From Microbulbifer sp. SAOS-129_SWC (lineage in GTDB: Bacteria > Pseudomonadota > Gammaproteobacteria > Pseudomonadales > Cellvibrionaceae), in the NCBI RefSeq assembly GCF_039696035.1, contig NZ_CP155567.1, positions 4,397,001 through 4,461,000 on the forward strand: a DNA stretch of 64,000 bases. Reading direction: 5' to 3'. The position numbers and the translations under genes were made by a program. Shown here piece by piece: positions 44,315 through 54,576 of the stretch. Each line of letters opens with the position of its first letter. Position 1 is the first letter of the stretch. Under the pieces are notes generated by a model that searched no databases, was not told where the DNA came from, and saw only the letters and a list, made by a program, of their open reading frames with translations.

Positions 44315-46376
44315 GCGGTGCCTCCTCGTAGTAGGTGTAATCGAGGCCATCGGCGCCTTCCGGCACACAGTCTGCCGCCGGCGGATCGGTGGGCTTGCCG
44401 TCGCCAATATGACGATTGAAGAAGTCGAGCATGCGACAGTAGATTTCCATCTGGCTGTTGCGCTCGTGGGCACCGTGGAATGCGCGCGGTGCGACCAGCG
44501 TCTCCAGCGGATGGTTCTGCTTGACCAGCGCATCGCGCATTGCATAGAAATGCTCGATCGGTACACGAATGTCGCGGGCACCCTGGATCAGGAAGACCGG
44601 CACCTTGATACGATCGGCATTTTTTGCCGGTGAACGCTGGCGGTGTACTTCCGGATCGGTGCCGGTGGCTTCGGCTAGGTATTTCTGCCCCGCCTTGCGC
44701 AGGCGGATATCACCGTGGGTGCTGAAGATACTCATGTCGTATACGCCCACATAACCGATGCTGCACTGGTACAGGTCCGGCTCCTTGGTGACTCCCATCA
44801 GGGAAGCGTAGCCACCGTAGGAAGCGCCGTAGATGCAGATGCGATCCGGATCCGCGATACCGGAGTTGATTGCCCAGTAGGTCGCGTCGGTCAGGTCGTC
44901 CTGCATTTCCAGGCCCCAGTGGCCATACCAGTCGTACAGGAAGTCGCGACCATAACCGCCAGAACCACGATAGTTCACATGCATCACCGCATAACCGGCG
45001 TTGGCGAACAGGATGCTCTCCTTGTTGTAGCCCCAGTAATCGCGCGGACCGTGCGGACCACCGTGAGGCAGAACAATCAGCGGCAGTTTTTTCGGGTCCT
45101 TGTTCACCGGCAGGGTGATGTAACCATTGATCTCCAGTCCATCGCGTGCCTTGAAGCGCAGCGGATGGGTCGTCGGCATCTTCGCTGGATCAATCCACTC
45201 GGCCTGGTTGGCGAGGAACTTCAGCGTGCCGTCAAACTGGTTGTAAATATAGTAACTTCCCGCACGGCGGTCATCGCGCGCGTGCACCACCCATTCGTTG
45301 CCGTCGCTGGTACGATTCACGATCTGCACGTACATATTCGGGAAGGTACCCTGCAGTCGCTTGTGCGTCTTGGCATAGTGGTTGTCTTCGTCGATGTAGA
45401 CCACTTTCGGGTAGTCGTAATTGATCAGCGCACCCCAGGGATTGCCATCGTCATCGTAAAAGATCCTGTCGTAGTCCACGTGCGGGTGACGGTACACCAG
45501 CTTTTTCTCGCCGGTTTTCACGTTCACCTTGTAGAGCCCCTTGGTGGGTGCCTCGAGGGTGTCCTCGTACCACATCCAGTCCTTGTCTTTGCTCCAGGCC
45601 AGAGGCTCGAAGTAGCCGTTTTTATTGTGGAAGACAGATTCATCCCAGCCATTGGCTGAATTCCGGGCGGCAACCACGGTGGCATCAAAGTCGTCCGGCA
45701 GTTTGCCCACCCAGTGGCTGATTTCACCCTCCTTGTCGAATACTGCCCGGCCCATGCGGATCGGCGAGCGCGCAACGCGCTGGGTCGTGCCGGTGTAAAT
45801 ATCCAGTTTGTAGATATACTTCAGCGGAAAGGACAGGGCCGAGCCCGAGGGATATACCGCTACAAGGTAGTGCCGGTTATCCAATTTTCTCAGCAGCTGC
45901 GCGCCTTCGCCGCCGCCGTAGTCGCTGGTACCGTGCCACACGATCTCCTTGCGCGAGCCATCGATATTCATTGCCGCAATCTGCGAGGTGCTGGCATTTT
46001 CGGACACGGCCGACTTCATGGTAAAGGCAAACAGCACGCGCTCCTTGTTTGCCCAGCGGATATTGGAGATACCCACATCACCGGCCATTTGCAGGGTGGC
46101 GTTCACTTTCATGGTGCGACGATCAATGATCACCGCATCGCCCAGGCCATCGTCATTCACCTTGGCTGCAGCGAAATACTTGCCATCCGGGGAAATGCGC
46201 AGATTGGTATAGGCAACCGGGCGGAAGATATCTTCAAACGGAACCGGCATTTCACCCAGGCTGGAGAATGGCGCTGCCGTCTCGGCGTCTTTTGCGGCTG
46301 CCGGCAACGACGCGGCTCCCGCAACTGCGACCGCGCCGGTCAACAGGGCGGTGCTTAGCATTTTTATGATTTTCAT
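44307..46376 (-). CDS. Secreted S9 family prolyl-oligopeptidase-type peptidase
   Basis: The 689-residue precursor has a signal peptide (to about residue 28, LPAAAKDAE). A beta-propeller follows (about residues 45-400, with NLRISPDGKYFAAAK-type blades), then a C-terminal alpha/beta-hydrolase domain with the serine in GASYGG (about S519), Asp in QGARDIRVP (about D602) and His in AFHGAHE (about H634). This S9C-like architecture fits dipeptidyl/acylaminoacyl peptidases of the periplasm. ATG at 46376 with GGAG eight bases upstream. It sits 56 bases after the receptor gene, so it may trim the peptide ligand taken up by it. Confidence 0.93.
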   Translation of the reverse strand: MKIIKMLSTALLTGAVAVAGAASLPAAAKDAETAAPFSSLGEMPVPFEDIFRPVAYTNLRISPDGKYFAAAKVNDDGLGDAVIIDRRTMKVNATLQMAGDVGISNIRWANKERVLFAFTMKSAVSENASTSQIAAMNIDGSRKEIVWHGTSDYGGGEGAQLLRKLDNRHYLVAVYPSGSALSFPLKYIYKLDIYTGTTQRVARSPIRMGRAVFDKEGEISHWVGKLPDDFDATVVAARNSANGWDESVFHNKNGYFEPLAWSKDKDWMWYEDTLEAPTKGLYKVNVKTGEKKLVYRHPHVDYDRIFYDDDGNPWGALINYDYPKVVYIDEDNHYAKTHKRLQGTFPNMYVQIVNRTSDGNEWVVHARDDRRAGSYYIYNQFDGTLKFLANQAEWIDPAKMPTTHPLRFKARDGLEINGYITLPVNKDPKKLPLIVLPHGGPHGPRDYWGYNKESILFANAGYAVMHVNYRGSGGYGRDFLYDWYGHWGLEMQDDLTDATYWAINSGIADPDRICIYGASYGGYASLMGVTKEPDLYQCSIGYVGVYDMSIFSTHGDIRLRKAGQKYLAEATGTDPEVHRQRSPAKNADRIKVPVFLIQGARDIRVPIEHFYAMRDALVKQNHPLETLVAPRAFHGAHERNSQMEIYCRMLDFFNRHIGDGKPTDPPAADCVPEGADGLDYTYYEEAPRG

Positions 46377-46391
46377 CACTTAACTCCTGTA

Positions 46392-46414
46392 ACCGGCACC
46401 CTGCGGATGCCGGT
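46392..46414 (-). other. Hairpin between receptor and peptidase genes
   Basis: ACCGGCA/TGCCGGT forms a 7-bp stem with a 9-base loop in the 56-base spacer. No T-run. It could stabilise the 3' end of the receptor message or set relative expression. Confidence 0.5.
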
Positions 46415-46432
46415 CGACACATCAGCAGGGTC

Positions 46433-49219
46433 TCAGTTACTCAGGAAGTAGCTGAAAGAGAGATTTACATTGCGTCCCATCGGGCTCTGGAGGTGGCTCC
46501 AGTAGTAAGGCCAGTAGGGATTGGTCTCATCGGTAATCGGCATGGCGTTAGTCAGGTTCTGGATCGTCAGGCCCAGATTCATGCGTGCACTTGCCTTGTA
46601 GTTTACGGTGAGGTTCGCGGTGTAATACGGCTCCAGCTTCTTGGTGCCGACAAAGTTGTCCACACGGCCCTGGCGCTGAATAAACAGGCCCGCACCAATC
46701 GAGCGGAACCCGTTCAGCGGGTTGCTCCAGCTGAAATTCAGGCTGGTGCGCGTGGCCGGCAAAGACTGGCCCGGCTGGCCATTACGCAGATCGATCGGCT
46801 CATCACCGGCAAACTGCAGCCATTCGTGCGACAGCGTATTCACATAGTTCATACCCATGCCAAAGCGGCCAAACTTCGCCGACTCAAACGACGTGGACAT
46901 ACGCACGTCGAGGCCCTGCAGCTCGCGATACTCCTGGTTCTGCGGCTCGATAATGATGGTGTCGACACGACCGGTTTCGTCGCGAATGATCCGGTCATTG
47001 ACGTCCTGACAGAATTTACTGCCACCCGGCAGGCCGCCAGTCGCGCACTGCCACTCGTTAGACATGAGGCCGAAGGCGCTCTCGGTCAGCACCAGGTCAT
47101 TCAGACGCACCTTGTACCAGTCCGCGGACAAATTGACATGGTTGGTCGGGTTAAACACGATACCGAAACCAATATCCTTGCCCTTTTCCTCGTCCAGCTC
47201 CTGGCTGCCACGACGGATGGAAGTCACGGTGTAACCGGGGCAGACGCCGGTAAAGTTTTCACCGTCATAACAATCGCCACCCAGCAGGTCAGTGATTGAC
47301 GCGAAGCCGGTAGATTCACCGTAGATATTGAACATATCCGGGGCGCGGAATGTCTGTGCCAAGTGGCCGCGGAACTTCAGCATATCGAACGGGCTATAGA
47401 CGAACTTCATGGTGGAAGTACTGCGGCCGCCAATAGCACTGGAGTCGTCATAGCGGTCCATACGGGTAGCCAGGGTCAGCTCCAGATCCTCGGTCACCGG
47501 CACCAGGAACTCGGCGCCGATCGCAGTGCGATCGCGGCTGCCATTGGCCTCGATAGCACCCACATTCAGCCAGCCATTACCGTTCAGGTTGCGCGAGCGC
47601 TCATCCGGGTCGATACCGGTACTCTGGCTCGACCAGTCGGCGCTGATCGCCACGGTGACCGGGTTGTACAGCACGCCGAAGTCACTCAGGTCCCCAACCA
47701 CCTTAGCAGTCAGTGACTGTGCGCTGGAGTCGGCAAAGGTCGTGGCGGTTCCCATCAGCGCTTCACGATCCTGCGAAGCATCGCGGAAAATATTGTCGAC
47801 CAGACTGTTGTCATAGAAGTCGTTGTCGACCATATACGTATTCGGGCCCAGCTCGGTGTAATCACTGGCGCCATCCAGGATCCAGTCGCGCAGCACTTCT
47901 TCACGCAGCGCTGCATATTTTTGCGTCACGTTGAAGCGCGCTTTCGAATAACCCAGATCCCAGTTCCAGGTGTTGCCGCCCAGCTCGAGGTCACCCTGCA
48001 CGCCCAACATCACGGTCCACATCTCCTGGTCATAGGTGGACTCGGTGTTACCCAGGTCGTGGGCGAAGCTGCGGGTGATGCTGGCCCCCTTGTTGCCGTC
48101 GGTGTTCATCACAAAACCCGACCAGCTGTTGGCCGGCACGGAACTGGCCACGTCCTGCTTGGAGGTCAGCACGGTGGCGAACGCGCTGATGTTGTCGGTT
48201 AACTGGTAGCGGCCGTCGACAAACATGGAAGTGCGGTCCACCTGGGACGCCATGGCAATCCCCGAAGAGGCGTCGTAATTACACACCGTGCGCCCGTCGT
48301 CACCGTAGGTCTGAGTGGTGATCAGGCCATTGGCTTCACAGCTATAACCGGCGGGCGAGGCCGGACCGCTATTCGCTGTATTGACCAGGTCCTGCCGCGA
48401 CACGGAAATACCGCTGACCATGAACTTGCGATCATCCAGAAAACTGACGTCGTTGGCGTACACCGGCTCGGTGGACAGGTTCTCCAGGCTAAAGGTGACG
48501 GAGCCGCGCTCAAATGCCTTACCGGTGGTGAAGGAGGTCGTATTGACCATGCCATAGCCTTCTTCGTAGATACCGGTGGTGTGCGACACCATGGTCTGTT
48601 CCATGTCACGCTTGGTAATCAGGTTGATTACCCCACCCACCGCATCGGAACCGTAAATGGCCGAGGCGCTGCCACTCAGCACTTCCACGCGGGAGAGCGC
48701 CGAGCTGGGTATGGTGCCGAGGTCGACACCGTTCTGCTCGCCGCCAAACGGCAGCGGGTAATCGGCAATACGACGCCCATTGACCAGTACCAGAGTGCGG
48801 CCGGCACCCAGGCCGCGCAGGTTCGCTTCGCTCGCGCCCACGGTAAATCCTGACAGCAGGTTGCCGGCATCGCCTTCGCGGTAGCCGCTGTTTTCCGACA
48901 GGGAGTCGATCACATCCGCGACAGTCAGCAGGCCTTTTTCTTTCATTTCCTCTTCGCCGATGACCGTCATGGGGTCCGGTCCGTCGAACGAGGTGCGCGG
49001 TATCAGCGAGCCGGTGACCTGTATGGTTTCGATAGCCTTATCGCTCGGATGAATGACCAATGCATCCTCTGAATAAGACTTCTCTTCGGCTTTTTTCTGC
49101 TCTTTGCTTTCGCTTTTTTGCTCCTTGCCCTGCTGCTCCTCCGCAGCCAGCGGCATCGACGCAACCAGCCCCAATAGCGCTGTCGCCACGCACATGGAGA
49201 GCCTATTTTTCTCAAACAT
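46433..49219 (-). CDS. TonB-dependent outer membrane receptor
   Basis: The 928-residue precursor has a signal peptide (to about residue 26, MPLAA) and a charged K/E/Q-rich linker. The TonB box-like ETIQVTGSLIPR is followed by the plug (MTVIGEEEMKEKGLLTVADVIDSLSE...LRGLGAGRTLVLVNGRRIADYPLP...VEVLSGSASAIYGSDAVGGVINLITKR) and a large barrel ending VNLSFSYFLSN. The plug motif resembles the peptide/oligosaccharide-type receptors of Xanthomonas and Shewanella rather than siderophore receptors. It lies between the autotransporter and the S9 peptidase in one unit. Ligand unknown; a peptide is inferred. Confidence 0.93.
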   Translation of the reverse strand: MFEKNRLSMCVATALLGLVASMPLAAEEQQGKEQKSESKEQKKAEEKSYSEDALVIHPSDKAIETIQVTGSLIPRTSFDGPDPMTVIGEEEMKEKGLLTVADVIDSLSENSGYREGDAGNLLSGFTVGASEANLRGLGAGRTLVLVNGRRIADYPLPFGGEQNGVDLGTIPSSALSRVEVLSGSASAIYGSDAVGGVINLITKRDMEQTMVSHTTGIYEEGYGMVNTTSFTTGKAFERGSVTFSLENLSTEPVYANDVSFLDDRKFMVSGISVSRQDLVNTANSGPASPAGYSCEANGLITTQTYGDDGRTVCNYDASSGIAMASQVDRTSMFVDGRYQLTDNISAFATVLTSKQDVASSVPANSWSGFVMNTDGNKGASITRSFAHDLGNTESTYDQEMWTVMLGVQGDLELGGNTWNWDLGYSKARFNVTQKYAALREEVLRDWILDGASDYTELGPNTYMVDNDFYDNSLVDNIFRDASQDREALMGTATTFADSSAQSLTAKVVGDLSDFGVLYNPVTVAISADWSSQSTGIDPDERSRNLNGNGWLNVGAIEANGSRDRTAIGAEFLVPVTEDLELTLATRMDRYDDSSAIGGRSTSTMKFVYSPFDMLKFRGHLAQTFRAPDMFNIYGESTGFASITDLLGGDCYDGENFTGVCPGYTVTSIRRGSQELDEEKGKDIGFGIVFNPTNHVNLSADWYKVRLNDLVLTESAFGLMSNEWQCATGGLPGGSKFCQDVNDRIIRDETGRVDTIIIEPQNQEYRELQGLDVRMSTSFESAKFGRFGMGMNYVNTLSHEWLQFAGDEPIDLRNGQPGQSLPATRTSLNFSWSNPLNGFRSIGAGLFIQRQGRVDNFVGTKKLEPYYTANLTVNYKASARMNLGLTIQNLTNAMPITDETNPYWPYYWSHLQSPMGRNVNLSFSYFLSN

Positions 49220-49263
49220 ATTCTTTTCCTGTGGGCATCCGCCCAGATGAAAATCTTCGACAT

Positions 49264-49285
49264 AGGGGGCGCAGCTGCGCCCCCT
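49264..49285 (-). other. 22-bp perfect palindrome between autotransporter and receptor genes
   Basis: AGGGGGCGCAG and its exact complement CTGCGCCCCCT form an uninterrupted palindrome 12 bases after the autotransporter stop codon. Without a T-run on the minus strand it may act as a partial terminator or mRNA 3'-end protector. Confidence 0.7.
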
Positions 49286-49296
49286 GCCAACGCGGT

Positions 49297-52200
49297 TTAC
49301 AGGTTGCGGGTGATAGAGAAGCTGGCGCTCAGGCCGTTCTTGTCCACGTCACCGCTGTGAACGCCCAGACCACCTTTAACGGACCAGGTGCTGAACCGGC
49401 CGTCGACACCGAAGTCGAGGTTGAAGCCCTGGCCGGACACATCACTGCTGAAAGCCACACCGTTGGAATAGAGGTCGTGATTGTTCGCATTTTGTGTGTC
49501 GAGCACGCTGACGGTTGCATAGGGCATGACCACGCCATCGCTGAACTTGAACGACTTGCTCAGGTTCATACCCAGGCGCGCGCGCTTGCTGTTGCCGAGA
49601 TCGTAGGCATAGTCGAAGTTGCCGTCGGAAGAGGTGAACGCGTCCATCTCCACCTTGACGTCATTCCACTGCGCAAACGGGGTCAGCGCGATACCGGAAT
49701 CCAGCACATAGTTCCAGCCGGCCTCCAGGCTGAAACCGTGCGCTTTACCGCTAGTATTGCCGCGGGAGCCAGCGGCACTGACGAACGCGTCGAAGTCGAC
49801 CTTCTGGTAGATGGCGCTGGCGTAGAAGTCCGCCATACTCCAGGTACCACTGAGGGCCAGCGACTTGGTATTCAGCGCCGAGGAGGATTGCTGTTCCATC
49901 TGCGAACCGTCGGCCGAGCCGTAGCCCACGATCGGGCTGACAGACAGCCAGCTGCCGCCGAGCTTGGTGGAGTAAGTCGCACCGACCATGGAGCCACTCA
50001 GCAGCTGGGTGAAGCCCAGCTTCTGCCCGGCCACATCGCCCTGGCTGTCCACATCGCTATCGGTGTGGAAGCCGGTGGTCCACATCTGGAATCCGGCGAC
50101 GCGACCATATTCCGAAGCGTTGACCGCGCGCTCGCTATCCTGGAAGGCTGTGGCGGAGCGCATCCAGAATCCTTCCGCCAGGTGGGAGACAGAGCTGGCC
50201 GCTGCGCCCAGGTTGGAGAGGCCGGACGTGTAGGCGATCACCCAGTTGCCGTTGGCGTCCTGCTGCATCTCTGCATTCACGATGGTATCGGCAAAGTCAC
50301 CACCCAGCCCGGCCAGCACCACGTTATCGAGCTTCTGCTCGCCGTTCACAGTCAGGATCTCGGCGGTCTGCTGGCCCTTGCCCTGGTCGAGCACATTCAT
50401 GCCGACGCGCAGGTTGGAGGGCTTGGTGTCGCCGGCAGCGTTGAGCTGTTCATCGACGGTCAGATCGCCATTGATAACGATACTGTCGCTACCCATGGAG
50501 CTGGTATCCACCAGCAGCAGGCCGTTGTTGCCCTGTACGGTCGTGAAGTTCACGTCGCCATTGATGGTCAGCGTATCGCCGATAGTGCCGTCCATGCTGG
50601 AGATGGAGACATAGCTTTCACCGGAGGAGTAGTTCTGCATGACACCTGCAGTGCCCAGGTCGATGACGCTCTCGCCGGAGAAGGCGATATCGCCGAACAC
50701 ATTGCGGAAGGTGTTGACGCCTTCGCCCATATCGATGGAGGCATCGTTCAATACAATACGGCCGGCACCGACGGCATAGCCGTTTTCGTCAGTCTGTACG
50801 GCGTTGTACAGCAGGTCGTCACCGTTACCCATCACGATGGAGCCCTCGATCACGCCGGAGTTGATGATGCTCGCGGCATAATCTTCGGTACTCTCGATGG
50901 CGATACCGTTGTGCCCTGCACTGATGGTGCCCTGGTTCTGCACGTAACCGCCCAACTGACCGAGGACTTCTCCGGTTTCCGGATCCACCTGGTTGATAAT
51001 CGCGGAGGACAGGCGCACCGCGGTGGAGTTGTCACCGGCGGAAATGGTGCCGGAATTCTGCACACGCGCGAGGACGCCGAAAGCCTGCGCGCCGATAGAG
51101 TCGTCACCGACACTGACTTGTCCGCTGTTGAACAGCGTCGCAAAGCGGTCACCGCGGGCAACCATACCGCTGGATGAATCACCGGTTGTCACGATACCGG
51201 CATTCTGGGCATTCGCAGATTGGCCGATAGCGACGAGACCAGCAGTATCCGAACCGAGACTGATGGAACCGGTAGCCTGCTGTATGGCATAGGCGGTCAC
51301 CGCATTGGCGTGAACACCGATCATCTGGTCACCACCGCGGATTTCCCCGGCGTTGACCAGCACATGCATCAAGCCGGTGGCATTGCCCGCAGCGGAAGTG
51401 GCCGAGCTCATGCCGGCACCCGCCTTAATCAGGTTTGTATCCTGAACATGGCCACCACCCACAGTGATGCTGCCGCTGTTATAGGCCATGGCGGTATAGC
51501 CATTCAGGAGAATGCCAATCGAGTTGTCGCCGGTATTGATGATGCCGCTGTTGATTGCCGAGGCAGTAAAATCGTGACCAAACTCATCGGAAATGAACGC
51601 ACCGGTGGTAAACGCATTGCTCGCTACCATCCCTATGCTGCGATCGCCCGAATTGATTTCGCCGTTGTTGACTGCGGTAGCATAGGCATCGTGGCCGCCA
51701 CCGGTGACACTCGTTACACCGTGAGTCAGGCGTCCGTGGTCACTATCGAGGGGAGAATCCGCGGCGAGAATGATGTGACCATCGCCCACGGTGACCACAC
51801 CATCATTCACGACGGTACTGGAGCCGTGGAAGCTCTGCGATACCAGACCGTCGCCCATATCGCCCGCAGTCACTGTTCCGGTGTTGAACAGGTAGTGGTT
51901 CGCCAGCCCTTCAATGCCAAAGTTGTTCAGCTTTACACCGGCAGAATTACTATTAAAGGCGCTGTAAACCGGGGATACGGCATGAATACCATCACCCACG
52001 GAAATATCGCCGCTGTTCTGCACCACAACATCGCCGTAGCGCGCGCGTACTTCAATACCGCTAGAGAAATCGCTAAGCGCAATATCGCCGCTGTTAACTA
52101 CGCGAACATTGGATAGTTCGACACTCTCGTCGATCTCGATCTTGTTGTATTCCCACACCTCGTCCAGCGCAATATCACCCGCGGCATAGGCTTCCATATC

Positions 52201-54576
52201 CGCCTCGTGACGCGCGTAATTGCTGGCGTTGATATGGTCGACCACGCCCTGGCCGTACTGGGTGAACTTCACGCTCGAATTCTGGAAGTTGGCGTTGTGC
52301 GCGCTAACCGAAATACCCGCTGTAGTCAGCGGAATCGCGGCAACCGTACCGGCTTCGCCGTATTCGATCAGCTCACTCGAATCATTGAACGCCTGAATCA
52401 CGCCGTCGTTGATCACCAGGGTATCGTCATTGTGGAAGCCGCCAAACGCGTCTGCGGTTGCCTGATCGGCGGCGTTACCACTCAGCTCCACGTCATCGCC
52501 GAAGTGCTGGCTGGCAACCGTGATCCCCGCGCTACCGGCGCTGTTCAGGTTGATGGCGCCACTGTTGTATATCTCGGTCTTTCCCGCCCCCTGACTGACG
52601 ATGCCGCGACCGAGGGTGCCGACATCAATGTCACCGCTGTTGACGATCGCGGTATCGCCCAGGCCAACGGCCTGGATACCCACGCCGAAGGTCGCGTCTG
52701 ACATATCGATATTGCCGCTGTTGCTGATGGCGATATCGCCTTCATCGTCAAAGTAGCCAGTCGCAGTCCACTGCACATATTCCCGATAATGCTTGGTCTG
52801 CACCTCGGTGTATTCCCCGGTCGGTGTCGGAAAAACGATGGAGCCACCCATCACCGCTTGCAGATGGGTGTAATAGAGGCCCGTCGGCATCTCCGCGCCG
52901 AAACCGAACAGTTCCTTTTGCTCGGTGGAGTTGAAGTCAATCGTACCTTCGCCCCTGGCGACCTCACCGCGGAATTCCTCGCGGTTGCTCAGGCCATATT
53001 TTACATTGAGTTCGTTGGCTTCACCGCTCTCAACGTAATAGGCGTCGCTGCGCTCATAAGTACAGCCGCGGAAGCAGTATTCCTGCTCTTTCTTGGCTTC
53101 CAGATTTGCCGAGGTGGAGGCGTAAATACCTGTACCACCGGCACCTTCAGCGACGGAAATATCACCGGAGTTGACAATATCGATGCGCTCGCCGGAGGGG
53201 TTTTCAGCCTTGATGCCGGTGCCCGCGGCACCAACGCTGATATTGCCGGAGTTCTCCACGGCGATAACGCTGTCTGTGGTATCGACGGTGTTCGCGGTTA
53301 CGTCGTATTCGCGGACAAAGTGCGAATAGCTCGGCGGTGTAACGCCGCCGAAGAAACTGCGTTGCGCCTGATTGTATTCGGTCGCATACGCCTGACTGGC
53401 GGTGTAGTGATAGGACACACCGGAATATTCGGTGACGATCGCACTTTTTGCGTGAATGCCAATGGAATTATCGCCGGTGGAGATATCGCCGCTGTTGGCA
53501 ATGGCAATATCGCCATCGACAGTTTCCACAACGATACCCTTGGTGGTATCGCCCGCGGTAATTGTGCCTTCATTCTTGACGGCGATATTGCCCGAAGTGC
53601 TGTTCGCAGCGATGCCGGCCGCATACACGGTTGCCGACTTGATATCGTCTTCACGCAAGCTGACTTGATCGCGACCGCCGTACACACGGGTGTCGAGAAC
53701 ACCGTCGCCATCAGTATCGATATTTGCAAAGCTGCCCGTCGCGTTAATCACCCGGTAATCGGAGTAGTAGGTAATGGAACCACCGCTACCGGCGGTGAGG
53801 TCACCGGTGTTGGTAATCGCGATATCGCCCGCTTCGGTTTCCGCAGAGAGTATGCCGATGGCACCACTGCCGAAGGTACCCTCGGGTGCCGAGATAAAGG
53901 TGAGATCCTCTACCGGGCCGGCGCCCGCATTGTCGCGGTCGCCATAGTCGGCGGAAGACGGGTCAATGTTGAGGTAGGAATCAAATTCCTGGTTGGTGAT
54001 GTGGTGGTCGAAATCTTTTGCATCGCCAACGGCATCGCCATTTTCATCGATGGCGACCGAGCTGCCCCACCAGTAGCCGCTGTTCTCGCCCGCAGTGCGC
54101 CGCCAGATGCGAATGCCGTGATTTGGCTTGCTGACGATGAGCGAAGGGTCCACCTCGATGTCATTTTCACCACTGTTGGCGATATCACCGTGGTTCTCGA
54201 TCGTTACCGAACCCATCGACTCTGCGCCGGCTTCTGCGGCAGTGACGGAGGTAACGGCAATTCCTGATGCGGTGCTGCCCTCGGCGACCACAACGGAAAT
54301 GTCGCCCGCGCTGAGAGTCGAGTCACCGGTGGTAGCATCCACCACAGTCATGTCCGCAACGTCGAACTCGATACTCGCGTCGAAGGCGCCGCTACACAGT
54401 GCGCTGCCGGTATTTTCGATGGTGGTTGGATTACAGCTGCCCACCTGTTGTGCGTAGGCGTTATGGCCGGGCGCACCGACTGCAATGGCAGTGACCGCAG
54501 CAGAAGTAAAGAGAGCAGTACGAACCGCCGAGGTCAGCCGGCTCGGCGCGCTTGGAAAGCCTTGTTTAACGGCCAT
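49297..54576 (-). CDS. Giant autotransporter adhesin-like protein
   Basis: This 1759-residue type Va-like autotransporter has an extended signal region (cleavage near NAYAQ, about residue 43). A passenger of about 1430 residues follows, built of short beta-helix repeats with the recurring pattern INSGDI-x2-GD-x3-GI and IAISNSGNI. The final 280 residues form a barrel (from AEGFWMRSATAFQ). The C-terminus is FSITRNL, ending in Leu rather than the usual Phe/Trp. ATG at 54576 with GGGGGAAA upstream; an upstream TTG at 54624 is less likely. The passenger is poor in Cys and rich in Asp/Gly/Asn/Ser, as in surface adhesins. No protease motif is seen. Confidence 0.9.
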   Translation of the reverse strand: MAVKQGFPSAPSRLTSAVRTALFTSAAVTAIAVGAPGHNAYAQQVGSCNPTTIENTGSALCSGAFDASIEFDVADMTVVDATTGDSTLSAGDISVVVAEGSTASGIAVTSVTAAEAGAESMGSVTIENHGDIANSGENDIEVDPSLIVSKPNHGIRIWRRTAGENSGYWWGSSVAIDENGDAVGDAKDFDHHITNQEFDSYLNIDPSSADYGDRDNAGAGPVEDLTFISAPEGTFGSGAIGILSAETEAGDIAITNTGDLTAGSGGSITYYSDYRVINATGSFANIDTDGDGVLDTRVYGGRDQVSLREDDIKSATVYAAGIAANSTSGNIAVKNEGTITAGDTTKGIVVETVDGDIAIANSGDISTGDNSIGIHAKSAIVTEYSGVSYHYTASQAYATEYNQAQRSFFGGVTPPSYSHFVREYDVTANTVDTTDSVIAVENSGNISVGAAGTGIKAENPSGERIDIVNSGDISVAEGAGGTGIYASTSANLEAKKEQEYCFRGCTYERSDAYYVESGEANELNVKYGLSNREEFRGEVARGEGTIDFNSTEQKELFGFGAEMPTGLYYTHLQAVMGGSIVFPTPTGEYTEVQTKHYREYVQWTATGYFDDEGDIAISNSGNIDMSDATFGVGIQAVGLGDTAIVNSGDIDVGTLGRGIVSQGAGKTEIYNSGAINLNSAGSAGITVASQHFGDDVELSGNAADQATADAFGGFHNDDTLVINDGVIQAFNDSSELIEYGEAGTVAAIPLTTAGISVSAHNANFQNSSVKFTQYGQGVVDHINASNYARHEADMEAYAAGDIALDEVWEYNKIEIDESVELSNVRVVNSGDIALSDFSSGIEVRARYGDVVVQNSGDISVGDGIHAVSPVYSAFNSNSAGVKLNNFGIEGLANHYLFNTGTVTAGDMGDGLVSQSFHGSSTVVNDGVVTVGDGHIILAADSPLDSDHGRLTHGVTSVTGGGHDAYATAVNNGEINSGDRSIGMVASNAFTTGAFISDEFGHDFTASAINSGIINTGDNSIGILLNGYTAMAYNSGSITVGGGHVQDTNLIKAGAGMSSATSAAGNATGLMHVLVNAGEIRGGDQMIGVHANAVTAYAIQQATGSISLGSDTAGLVAIGQSANAQNAGIVTTGDSSSGMVARGDRFATLFNSGQVSVGDDSIGAQAFGVLARVQNSGTISAGDNSTAVRLSSAIINQVDPETGEVLGQLGGYVQNQGTISAGHNGIAIESTEDYAASIINSGVIEGSIVMGNGDDLLYNAVQTDENGYAVGAGRIVLNDASIDMGEGVNTFRNVFGDIAFSGESVIDLGTAGVMQNYSSGESYVSISSMDGTIGDTLTINGDVNFTTVQGNNGLLLVDTSSMGSDSIVINGDLTVDEQLNAAGDTKPSNLRVGMNVLDQGKGQQTAEILTVNGEQKLDNVVLAGLGGDFADTIVNAEMQQDANGNWVIAYTSGLSNLGAAASSVSHLAEGFWMRSATAFQDSERAVNASEYGRVAGFQMWTTGFHTDSDVDSQGDVAGQKLGFTQLLSGSMVGATYSTKLGGSWLSVSPIVGYGSADGSQMEQQSSSALNTKSLALSGTWSMADFYASAIYQKVDFDAFVSAAGSRGNTSGKAHGFSLEAGWNYVLDSGIALTPFAQWNDVKVEMDAFTSSDGNFDYAYDLGNSKRARLGMNLSKSFKFSDGVVMPYATVSVLDTQNANNHDLYSNGVAFSSDVSGQGFNLDFGVDGRFSTWSVKGGLGVHSGDVDKNGLSASFSITRNL

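Noticed and set aside
49297..54576. CRISPR-like or tandem DNA repeat array in the autotransporter gene
   Set aside because: Repeats exist at the protein level (NSGDI type) and are degenerate in DNA with uneven spacing.
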